From assembly GCA_009363875.1 (NCBI GenBank), contig CM018695.1:21176755-21240754 (forward strand): a DNA stretch of 64,000 bases. Reading direction: 5' to 3'. How positions within the stretch are numbered: the stretch's first letter is position 1; the number at the start of each line of letters is the position of its first letter. The DNA comes from Mikania micrantha. Lineage: Eukaryota; Streptophyta; Magnoliopsida; Asterales; Asteraceae. The translations under genes were made by a program, and so were the position numbers. Positions 54,769 to 64,000 of this stretch are shown here, piece after piece. The notes below the pieces were generated by a model, which saw nothing but the letters and a program-made list of their open reading frames with translations, was not told where the DNA came from and did not search any database.

Positions 54769-55605
54769 GCCTCTGTGTGTGTCTATATATAGTAGGTTAT
54801 AAACTCATATATTACATGTGATTGAGTACAAAAAATTATAAAATCAAAAAATATATATACAATAAATTACATAATCTACAATTTAAGAATACATTTTATA
54901 ATTTAAAAAGCAAACTATAAATCTCTAAAACTTTTTTATATACAACATTAGATGTAATATTAGTAATATTTCCATCTTTATTAAAAACTAGGTTATAGAC
55001 CCGTGTATTATACGTGTTTAAAATTAAAAATTATGTATCTTTATGATGTTTTATTATATTTATGTGCATAATTAAAAGAATTTTATTACATAAAACAATA
55101 TAAAATAAATGTATAATTATGATTTAAATCTTTAACATTTTTTTACGTCGCATTTGTGTTTTATTTGAAATGAGTTTTTTTATTGTGTTTATGCTTAATT
55201 ATGAATGTCAAAAATTAAAAAAGTTGTTATCAATTAACAAATTTTTGTAATAAATTGTTAATAGAATTAATTAAGCATGACTTAAGTATAATCTTATAAA
55301 TAAAAGAATGTTTTTATTTAATTATCATTTAAATTAAATAAGAAAGTGAAGGTGAGAATGCCATGTGGCATTTATTTGGAATCATTTATTAGTAGTAGGA
55401 TTAGAAGTTTTAGATCATCCTTACTTTTAACTTTGGGAAAAAAACAACGTATAGTTGACCGTGTGAAAAAAGCTTGTTGTATTCAATTAATTTACACTTC
55501 ACATCAGAGTGTGTCTTCTTCTTCTTCTTATCCCAATTCCACAAAATCATTTCATCACTTTTGTCCAAAAGTGAGATTAGAGTTTTTCTTTTAATAATTT
55601 GTATG
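54763..55605. other. AT-rich DNA with two copies of a TAGGTTATAGACCCGTG-like end
   Basis: AGTAGGTTATAAACTCATAT (from about 54791) and CTAGGTTATAGACCCGTGTA (from about 54988) are related phrases 200 bp apart. They look like ends of a dispersed non-coding repeat. 55340-55560 has slightly higher GC but no assignable gene. Confidence 0.45.
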
Positions 55606-56494
55606 TGTCACACCCCCTGCGCCGCTTGCGGAATCCACGGCGCGGTGACGATCGATGGTTGAATCATGCACAAGTATTGAATAAGAACAACCACAATGCA
55701 TTACTAAGTTTCATAAAGATTAGATCATTGTTTAGTTACAGACAATCTATCTATGTTACCAAAAGAATGACAACTACATACCCAAAAATAGTGTTTACAA
55801 AATAAGATTTAAACAAGACAATTAAACAGTTAGGATTAAGTGTGTTTCTATATCCATCCTAGCTTGCTTCTTCATCTTGTTCTATCTTACACGGTCTCCT
55901 TAGTTGTCCTTGAAGGTATACTAAACCTGATTAACTGAAACACGTGAAAAGTAACTGTCAACTACAAAAGTAGTTGGTGAGAACAATAGGTTTAACATTT
56001 GTAAATAATGAATCTGCATTGTAAGGCATATGTATAAAACAATGAATGAAAATACATGGATGGTTGCAACCCAAACTAACATCAAGTATGTATAATGTGT
56101 CCAAACAGTCATCAGACTGTTTGCTAGAAAACCAACATATAATCAAGTCCCAAACTACGTTTGGAGTCAGAAAATAAGTCAGCAAACACATCAACACGAG
56201 CTGTACTAACAAGTTTACTCATAAGACAACTCTGTGTTAACGTAACCCTGTCAATATGACTTATGCTGGTAAACTAAATTAGTAGCAATTTCATATTACC
56301 GTAATGCAACCAATTCTGCAATTAGCTTTTAAAACAAATTTAAAAGCTAATTCCAGCATTGGTGTAACCAAATTTGTCCGCTTTCCCTTGTTGTGATCAC
56401 CCAGTACTAACGCTATATGAATATGAATATGTAACTTGATGTATGTATAAGTTTGTTCACAACGATGAACACCATGTTTTTGAATACTATGACT

Positions 56495-56645
56495 TGAAAC
56501 CATTGGTTGAAATGCCTTATTTGATTATCATGATTTGAAAACCTTGCTTGAATACCATGAATTGAAAACCTTGCTTTAATACCATGAATTGAAAACCTTG
56601 CTTGAATACCATGAATTGAAATCCTTTGGTTGAATACCGAGAATA
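56495..56645 (-). repeat. 27-bp tandem repeat in LTR G
   Basis: About five units of TTGAATACCATGAATTGAAA plus ACCTTGC on the + strand, degenerate at both ends. It sits downstream of the LTR donor, the place where A and C carry hairpin arrays. Confidence 0.85.
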
Positions 56646-57794
56646 GAGTCCTTGTGTAATAACAAGGTTTAAAAATATCATTTTATTGAAAACACAAGAT
56701 TTTATTAAAAGAGTTTATAATACTTATTTCTCAAAAATATTTATCATTTATAAAACCATTTATGTAAAATTGGTGTAAAACAGTTTATTGTATCCTTTAT
56801 AAAACCTTTTAGTAGAAATTGTTTAACAACTGATAAATCCTTTGAAAATAATTGAGAAATCCCTAGGATTTCTAAAGTGAACTTGTAACAGATGAACTGT
56901 AGCATAAATCCTGTATATGAAATATGTTTGGCATAAAGATTGTTTGATCACGTGTTCCACCCAAAACAGTTGAAAAACAGTAAAAGATGGACTAATGTTC
57001 TCACCTGACAGCAGTAGACTCTGAACTAGATCAAGTAGCAAGTAGCAAACACAAGACTTCTAACTGGTTCCTATATCATAGTAATCATACGTATAACATA
57101 AGATTTCATTAATATTGTTTTAGACCTTGATTGGTTGATCGACTTATCTTAACCGGTTGACTTTTGTTACTTGTTAATGATTACATCATGAATAACTTGT
57201 TTTCATGTTTAAGAATGTTGTGTGAATTTGAATATCATGATTGAGTCCCTTGATTGATAATTGATTCATGAAAAGACTGTGTCATGTTCTTTTATGCACA
57301 AACTTGTTATGCATACAATAACATGTGTTTGTGAATTTGATAAACCCTTTGGTCAACCTGTGGTTTGAAGAGAGGTTACAATGTTTAAAGCATTTGTGTT
57401 TATGACTTGATCTCATAATTAGGTTAAGTTATAACTTAAACCGAACAAGACAAATTCCTAATTACTTTAAGTTGTATTAGGTTTTAATCCCAATTAACAA
57501 TCCCATTAGTCCAAGTGAACCGTATGAGTTGTGTGACCAAGTCATAGTTATTGGGCCAATAGGGCCAAAATTGGGTCGAGACAGAATCACATGATTCGAA
57601 TGCTTGGCCCAAATGGCTGTGGACTTAGGCCTAAGTCGAACCATACATGGGCCGGACAAAAAGGGAACTAAATCGAGTCCTTGGGCCCATCAATTGGGCC
57701 GAATAAAAGTGAATTGGGCCAAGGCAAGAGAGAGAGTTGCATGTTGTAGCTCGGCTGAACAAGATGGCAGCGAACCCTTCAGGTCCGATTGAAC

Positions 57795-58272
57795 TAGGTT
57801 CGCCGGGGTTGGGTTCGTGAGAAGGGTTCGGTGGTGCCATGAAGGTTTGGCTAAGGCTCGTTTCTGTGTTGGTACGCAAGAGGGTTCGGTTAACATGGAT
57901 AGGTTCGTTTGTGAGCTCAGGGTTCGCATGATGGCAATGGTTCGGCTGCAACAAGATGGTTCGCCTGCATGGGATGGTTCGTCACCATGCAAAGGTTCGG
58001 CTAATGATCAGCGAACCATATAGGTTCGTTCTTAGCAAAATGGTTCGGCCATCTCACCGATGGTTCGCTAAAGGGGCAGGGTTCGTGACTATTGATGATG
58101 GTTCGCCCATGCATTAGGTTCGGCCAACCTTCTTTCCCACCCGAAAGGTTCGCCCCGTTCCTGGATCTCACGAACCTGTATGCGTGTGTCTCCATCGTCA
58201 CTTCGAACCCCTGACCTGATCATTTCCTGGCTGTTGCTACATGTATGTGAGTCCTCGTGTAGGTTAGGGTTC
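57795..58272 (-). repeat. GGTTCG word array in LTR G
   Basis: About eighteen copies of (A/T/G)GGTTCG on the + strand spaced mostly 15-30 bp, with a few inverted CGAACC. A TTGGGCC word is repeated just left of it (57552-57720). It lies downstream of the TATA box in the transcribed LTR. Confidence 0.82.
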
Positions 58273-58984
58273 GACTAATATGGCTTAGAACCGGCTAAGG
58301 CTCAAGCTCGAACAACAACACACAAAACCCTATTTTTCAGATTTTTCCTTCAATCGTACCTCGTTTTTGGCCGGTGAAAATCTCAGATCCTTTGTACTTC
58401 CGTGTAGGGAATGTCGAGAGCTTCGCATAGGTTCAAGAATAATCCATTTTCGTCAAGAAACGAGCAAGTTATGTGCGTTTAAAGTTTTTTATTTCTAGAG
58501 AGAGAATGGGTTCACAAAAATTGTAGAGAGAGAGGGTTGTGGCTGCAATAAATGAGAGAAATGAAGGAAATTAAGGGCTTTTATGCCCTGAGTGGTTCCC
58601 CGCGTGTTCGGTCTCGCTCGGTGTCGGTTTCGCGTATTTTTACGCGCGTTTTACTACAATTACAAAGCATTTAATATTTTGAATTGTTTTTGATGAGTTT
58701 CAAAATTGTAAAATGTAAAATAAATTATTTTACTTATTTTTACTTGTTCGTTCGAAATCTGACCGTTAAACGATTACAATTACGTGTATACCCGAAATCG
58801 CGTACGTTTTTCAGTCGTATTATTTATTTATTATCGTTAACTCGTAATTATAAGTTCAACATTCGTATCTTTATAGATCGTCACCCATAACTATACTCAG
58901 TCTCGCTTACGTATTACGATTCTTGTTTAATTAATTTGTTTGTCATACTATTCGTCATAACACTACGCACTAACACTATCTCAT

Positions 58985-59071
58985 TACACCGAACGCAGTA
59001 TATGTATAGGGCATACCCCAGAGTCCAGCTACCTGCCTTATCTGACGCCATCCCACCACTATTTCGATATA
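58985..59071. repeat. Stem-loop module, copy 1 (weak)
   Basis: Loop sequence TATATGTATAGGGCATA...CATCCCACCAC matches the modules at 62932, 63686 and 63912. Stem TACACCGAA/TTCGATATA keeps 7 of 9 pairs. Length is 87 nt against 84-85. Confidence 0.5.
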
Positions 59072-59345
59072 ATTCAATATTGTTCTTGCCTAGTGCAATC
59101 GACTGTAAATAAAGAATACATACTTGTTCCTAAATAATTGAGATCCTATCTCACACAAACACAATCATGAACACATGAATCACATTGATTGATTGAATAT
59201 AAATACACATTGTTCTAACATTGTTTACGACTACCATGACTAAAGTTGCAACATATGTTTTGTTATTTAAAAGAGAATATGGATATGCAGCACATACTAC
59301 CTTGAAATTAATAAGTATCTTAAGTTGTAAAATTAGTATATCTAA

Positions 59346-60683
59346 TGTGACAACCAGTACCAGATCGTCCGGATATCCGTATGGTATGTGTACCTTCACT
59401 ATAACTATGTGTAAATAACCATGTGTTACACAGTTGTGTGACAACATGACTATAAAACATATAACAGTTGTATGTATTTCGATGAAAGTTGAGATATAAA
59501 TATACAACAACAGTTGAGAAATAATAGTTGTGAAAACAAATGACAAACACATATCGGTTGCGATCTGATTTCCTTAAATAACATAAATCAGATGGCCGAT
59601 AATTCAGTATAAAAACAATGTAAAATCACTCATAACAATATGAAAATAGTTTAGCTTAGTTCAGTCCATCGGTCAGAATGTCTAATTCAAAACACTATCT
59701 CAGTATCGTTTCAGAATAATAAACTGATAGTGTGTTTACGTGGCTGACGATTCACACAAACATATATGTGGGTTTAACGTTTTTAACGATAACTGAAAAG
59801 TAGAAAACAAAATCGGAAAGTAAAGCAATCGCCGTGTTCATTTTGATGACGATTCGAACGAATACGCGTGAAGGTGATACCATCTGTTGAAACAAATAAA
59901 ATAAACGTTTTCGATACAGTTAAATAAGAAAAAGAAATTTGAAACATTCACTATCAATAACCACTTTAAAAAGGTTTTAGAAAACTACTTTATTAAAATC
60001 ACGTAAATTACGTGTTACGTTTCGTAGACGTAACATAAATAAGAACCGAGCAACCGGAACAAACCCAAACCACTAGAGGGTATAAAAACCCTAAAACTCA
60101 TTTAATTCCCACATTTAATATCCATCCACCTCCTTTCTCTCTCTAAAATACGGTTTTAGCCTCTCTTACTAGAAAATCATCACAAAAATCTCCATATCTC
60201 CCTCAATTCTTGCTCAAATCCTTCAAACTTGGTATCAAATCGAAGCCCACGACGTTTCCTACACGAAAGTACAAGGGATAGGGCTTGGAATCAACAAAAT
60301 CGAAGGTATTATGAGCTCAAAGTTACGAGTTTGCTAGGTTTTACTTGGAAATGGCTAGTCAAACATGGAATCCAAATTTCTACCATTAAACCACATATAG
60401 TATGCATAAAAATGAGTTTGCCATGCTTGGATTCCATGTAAATCATGACCTGGATGGTTTGAGGATTGTATCGACATAAGTGTCAGTAGTATCGATGGAT
60501 GAAGGTTCTGCCCAGGTTAATATCGATGAACAGGTTTAAGTTTTGGGCTTTGTCGAGATTACTAGGATCGGAGGATGATAGTATCGACCATGCTTTGGTC
60601 ACAAATGATAATATCGACCAGTTGAAGTGAAGTGAACCTGAAATCCATCGATATTATCGCCGATATTGTCGAGGCCTTTGAAC
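59346..60683 (+). repeat. LTR H fragment (+ orientation)
   Basis: Possible start TGTGACAACCAGTACC. The TATA box (GGGTATAAAAACCC) is at 60081-60088, followed by a CTCTCTCT-rich leader and AATCGAAGGTATT, a weak donor context. From 60470 the word TATCGA or ATATCG recurs about ten times up to 60730. The 3' end and partner are not seen. Frames at 59151-59552 and 60229-60441 are not supported as genes. Confidence 0.45.
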
Positions 60684-60905
60684 TTAAACCCCATGTCGAT
60701 ATTGCTTGTATCGACAGGGTGCTGGCCAGTTGTTCATCGATAATAACAAGTGGTCTATTAACGGTCCGATATGGAAATTATTGAAAGCCTTTGCCAACAA
60801 ATCAACAAGATTAATGCTATGATCAGATGGCTTCTTTATCTTTCGATGTTTCTTGAACTTCTTCTTCTTTTTCTTTTTCTGATCCTTGACAGTTTTGTTC
60901 ATTGA
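60684..60905 (-). other. Lys-rich tail fused to the G gag-protease frame
   Basis: The G protease frame leaves retrotransposon sequence right after FPEVFPE, at the RT start. It runs on for about 70 codons of unrelated sequence (SMNKTVKDQKKKKKKKFKKH, then VDLLAKAFNNFHIG). The rest of pol is missing. This is a deletion or insertion junction; the new sequence's origin is unknown. Confidence 0.5.
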
Positions 60906-62674
60906 CTCAGGAAATACTTCAGGAAAATCTCTTATTACAGGAACGTCTTCAATGTTCTTTCCTTTCTCCTTTTTCTCCACAACGTGTGCTAAAAATGCTA
61001 TACATTTCTTCCTAAGGTACTTGTGTGCTTTAGTGCATGACATCAGCTTAAGACCTTTACTAGAATTTTCCCCAAAAACTCTTAAAGTTTCACCCGAAGG
61101 TAAGGGAATGCGAATATATTTTTCATGACAGACAATTTCCGCTTTGTGGGTGGTTAACCAATCCATGCCTATGATAACATCAAAGCTACCAAGTCGCTTA
61201 GGTATAAGATCAATTGGGAAAACGTGATCATTTAAGTTCACCGTACATCCAATAATAACAGTGTCAATATCAATAGTATTACCATCAGCCACCTCTATGT
61301 TAAACGGCTTGTCTATCTTAGTACATGTCATTCCAAGCATATATTCAAAATCATGTGAAACAAAACTCCTATCAGCATCGGAATCAAATAGGACAGATGC
61401 ATAAGAGTTGTTAATCAGAAATGTACCGTTGACCACATCCTGGTTGGCTTGAACCGCTAGAGCATTCAGTTGAAACGCTCTACCTCTTGCCACCCTTTGG
61501 TTGTTTCTAGTCAGTCTCAGGCACTGGTTTCTGAAGTGACCCACTTCACCACACTCGTAACAGGCTCTTGCCTGTACAGGTACCTGGCGAACGGGTACAG
61601 CTTGAATTGGTTGAGCATGCGGAGCTGGCAGTGCAAGCGGAGCAGGTTGCATCCTTTTTGCTTGTGGTGCACTCCAACAGACATTTGCAAAATGACCGAA
61701 CTTGCCAGAGTTGTTGCAGACGCAACATGGCAAGTTAGGTGCGTGATGATTTCTGCAAGTATTACATTGCAGATTTGCTCCAAAATTCCTGTTGCTGGAA
61801 TTATTGGGGGACTGTTGAGTAGCAGGAGTAGTTACAGCATAACTCCTGGTCTTCCGCTTTCTGTTGTTGCTTTTGGATGAACTAGCTGCCTCAGTCATGA
61901 CTTCGGTTTTAGTTTCCTTTGCAGCAGTCTTCACTTTAGTCTTCTTAGATCCTTTCCTTGTGAGTGTTCCAGCCCTTACACGGTTATCAGTCAGTGTTGC
62001 CGATAGACGGATTGCAGCTTCTAAAGTGTTAGGGTTGCTACCATAGACTGTGTCTTGAATCTGCATAGGTAAACCGCCTATGCACTTCTTAATAGCTCTT
62101 TCCAATGGTGTCACCAGATGAGGTACTAGCAGACTATACTAGTGGAAGCGAGAATTGTAGATTACATTCTCACCACTATCCTGCTTAAGTTCCCATAACT
62201 CAGTTTCTAGTTTCCTCATCTCACTGCGAGGACAGAATTCAGTGGTCATCAGGTTCTTCACCTCAGTCCACGTCAGTGCTAGGGCCGCATCAACTCCCTA
62301 GTTTGCTTTTTGCCATTCCACCAAGTTAGTGCTCTCTTTTGGAAAACACTGGTGGCATAGCGCACCTTCAGATTTTCTGGACAATCACCGTTGATGAAGG
62401 TGTTCTCCATACTCTCAAACCACTGCAGTAGACCAGTGGCTATCTCAGAACCAGTAAACTTCAGTGGATTACAGGAGTTAAAGTGTTTGAATGTGCAAAC
62501 TGGTGGATTTGCACCACCCCTGTTCTGGTTGAGAGTGTGATTGGCTTGAGTCAGTTGATTCACCAATCCAGTAATGAGGTTTGCTAACTCTTGTATGCCG
62601 GAGTTGGCATTACCGTTGTTAGCACCATCAGCGTTGCTGTTTGTATCATCTTCGTTGTGACGGCGTGGCGGCAT
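60906..62674 (-). pseudogene. Element G gag and protease, pol deleted
   Basis: Gag starts MPPRRHNEDD (ATG 62674), 4 nt after a strong acceptor TTATCCTCAG. The capsid region (TWWNGKK) is followed by a frameshift near 62300. An in-frame TAG (about 62140) interrupts the other frame just before the ATG at 62114. Further on are knuckle-type clusters (CNTCRNHH..., CYECGEVGHFRNQC) and protease LFDSDAD, where the family has DSG or DTG: the Gly is Asp, so the active site is damaged. RT, RNase H and integrase are gone after 60906. It is a Tekay-like relative of B. Confidence 0.88.
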
Positions 62675-62931
62675 GTTTCTGAGGATAATAGAAACATGTT
62701 ACTACCGTTTACAACGTAAATCATACAAACTATAGTCAAATGAGTTCATTTCAACAGTTAGGATTAAATATAGGAACTATATTTTTCTCCTATCTGTCAT
62801 CAAACTCATAACAAAGTAGTAATTTCCTAATATTTTACTAAAGCATCCTAATTGGTCATATCTAATATTAACTAGCTATTCCTAATTTTTAAACATCTTT
62901 CCTCCCTAAACTGACACTAACAACCTCCCAA

Positions 62932-63015
62932 TGTAGTGCAACAAGCTTATATATAGGGCATACGTAGACTTGACCGCAGTCGCATCATTTGACGTCCCAC
63001 CACCGTTGCATTGCA
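62932..63015. repeat. Stem-loop module, copy 2
   Basis: TGTAGTGCAAC (62932-62942) pairs with GTTGCATTGCA (63005-63015), 11 pairs including two G-T. The loop has ATATAGGGCATACGTAG, GCAGTCGC and GTCCCACCACC. Confidence 0.75.
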
Positions 63016-63139
63016 CCATGATTATGCCCTTGTTAGATTTTAGGGTGTACTATGTATCTTCCAATCATCTCACTTCACTACCCTTATCCTAGGTAGGATA
63101 ATTTTGTGTGAAGTGGTCTCAAGTTCCTTTGGACAACAA

Positions 63140-63480
63140 GGTTCGCCTAATGTCTAAGTTCACCTGACATGTAGGTACGCCTATTTCTAAGTTCACCTAA
63201 TGTCTAAGTTCACCTGACATTAAAGTTCGCCTAGTGTCTAAGTTCACTCAAAGTCCATACTAATTCTCAATATCCATATCATTAACGTGAGTTCATATCA
63301 TCACTGAGTGCTCTTATTGTCACTAAGTGTTCATATCCTCCCTATAATTCATTGTCATCAAGTGTTCATACCATCACTAAGTGTTAGTATCATCACTATG
63401 CGTTCATATTATCACCAATTGTCCATCTCAACACTAAATATTCAGTTCATCACTAAATGTTCGTATTATTCATTCATCCT
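63140..63480 (+). repeat. Two degenerate short tandem repeats
   Basis: 63140-63250: about five units of TAATGTCTAAGTTCACCTGA with GTTCGCC variants. 63270-63480: about nine units of ATCACTAAGTGTTCATAT, period 20-24 bp. Both lie in the G leader. Confidence 0.75.
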
Positions 63481-63685
63481 ATTCACCCCACGTGTCCAAT
63501 AAGTGTGTCAATCAAATATGACTATCCAATATGTCATAAGTGAGTATATGTGTTCATAATATGAGATCATCCAATAAGTCAATCCAATTCAAGTTCAACC
63601 AAAATTCCATCAATCAACAATTCTCATCAACCATATCCAACAATTCCTAATAAGTTCCTAGTTCCAGACACTGACAGACTCCCAA

Positions 63686-63770
63686 TATACTACAAATGGT
63701 ATATGTATAGGGCATATGTAGGGGTCAGTCGCAACTGCCCCAGCCACCGTCCCACCACCTTTGTAGTATA
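63686..63770. repeat. Stem-loop module, copy 3
   Basis: TATACTACAAA (63686-63696) pairs perfectly with TTTGTAGTATA (63760-63770). The loop has TATATGTATAGGGCATATG, a small CAGT/ACTG hairpin with loop CGCA, and CCCACCACC. Confidence 0.85.
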
Positions 63771-63911
63771 CCACGAGTGTGTCCTTGTCCGGTGATCAAA
63801 GATCAAACAATTAATTTCCTAAGCACATAAATTCCTAAACAGTTAACCTAATAAGCAAATAATTTCCCAAACGGGTAGTTCCTTTATTCCTCAATACTGA
63901 CATCCACCCGA

Positions 63912-63996
63912 TGTACTGTAAATGGTATATATATTGGGCATATGTAGAGGTCAGTCGCAACTGCCTCAGCCAACGTTCCACCACCTTTACAATACA
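63912..63996. repeat. Stem-loop module, copy 4
   Basis: TGTACTGTAAA (63912-63922) pairs with TTTACAATACA (63986-63996) at 10 of 11 positions. The loop is as in copy 3, including CAGTCGCAACTG. More copies may follow beyond the window. Confidence 0.82.
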
Positions 63997-64000
63997 CCAC

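Larger units (their letters stand above)
55606..58980 (-). repeat. LTR G (- orientation)
   Basis: + strand start TGTCACACCCCCTGCGCC resembles LTR B's start. In sense order (right to left) it has TATA (GCATAAAAG on the - strand at 58578-58586), a leader rich in CTCTCTCT, donor-like ACGAG|GTACGATT near 58360, and about eighteen GGTTCG words. Donor CAG|GTGAGAAC has its GT at 57004-57003. A 27-bp tandem repeat and the CTCAC-hairpin box (55957-55981) follow. The right border is approximate and no partner LTR is seen. Confidence 0.65.
62681..64000 (-). other. Element G leader region, runs off the window
   Basis: At least 1.3 kb upstream of gag without an open frame and without a primer-binding site yet. 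It holds three stem-loop modules (62932-63015, 63686-63770, 63912-63996) and two short-period repeats (63140-63250, 63270-63480). The 5' LTR should lie beyond 64000. Confidence 0.6.

Noticed and set aside
57477..58201. Overlapping frames of 60-107 codons on both strands in LTR G
   Set aside because: They arise from GC-richer GGTTCG and TTGGGCC word arrays. There is no domain, and competing frames lie on both strands.
59151..59552. 133-codon - strand frame
   Set aside because: Low-complexity hydrophobic translation of AT-rich DNA, overlaps a probable LTR start, no family or start context.

Overview
This is plant nuclear DNA, almost certainly from a eudicot. Its repeat families (dominant Tekay-type Ty3/gypsy chromoviruses, an RTE-type LINE with a TTG tail, long fold-back MITEs) would fit Asteraceae, but that assignment is inference. 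I see no intact host gene, tRNA, rRNA or CRISPR array. The window is an AT-rich nest of transposable elements.

Layout. 1-751: decayed MULE transposase end. 752-4295: AT-rich DNA with two fold-back elements and microsatellites. 4296-5079 and 35858-36291: the two halves of an RTE-like LINE remnant. It is split by Tekay element A (5080-35852, + strand, target duplication GGTGG). Element A is itself split twice. Element B (7024-19024, - strand, duplication GTTAT) lies in A's 5' LTR, and element C (23199-32717, - strand, duplication GATGC) lies in A's integrase. The order is therefore LINE, then A, then B and C. The two LTRs of each of A, B and C are nearly identical, so these insertions are recent. 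C has one uninterrupted 1519-residue gag-pol. A's gag-pol is uninterrupted once C is subtracted in coordinates. B has one frameshift. 36296-36634: MITEs; the second is split by old element D (36635-47648, - strand, duplication TATCA). 47649-55605: the rest of that MITE, LTR remnant E interrupted by solo LTR F, and AT-rich DNA with a copia-like LTR fragment. 55606-64000: LTR G, LTR fragment H and a broken gag-protease with a long structured leader.

The most interesting content. Element B carries two extra reading frames between its primer-binding site and gag. Both encode small proteins with a SUMO-interaction-like core followed by acids, a charged middle and a C-terminal membrane anchor. A decayed relative sits in the same place in the much older element D. 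Nearly every coding start in these elements lies 2-9 nt after a consensus 3' splice site, and the LTRs contain strong 5' splice sites, which suggests retrovirus-like alternative splicing. The LTRs and leaders also contain series of hairpins whose stems change in a compensatory way between units and families: arrays in LTRs A, C and F, an 85-nt module in the G leader, a hairpin after CTCAC near the LTR 3' end, one beside the primer-binding site, and one beside the polypurine tract. These look like a family-wide, structure-conserved RNA signal set.

Limits: all calls come from reading the sequence. No database search, alignment program or folding program was run, and edges of old elements are approximate.
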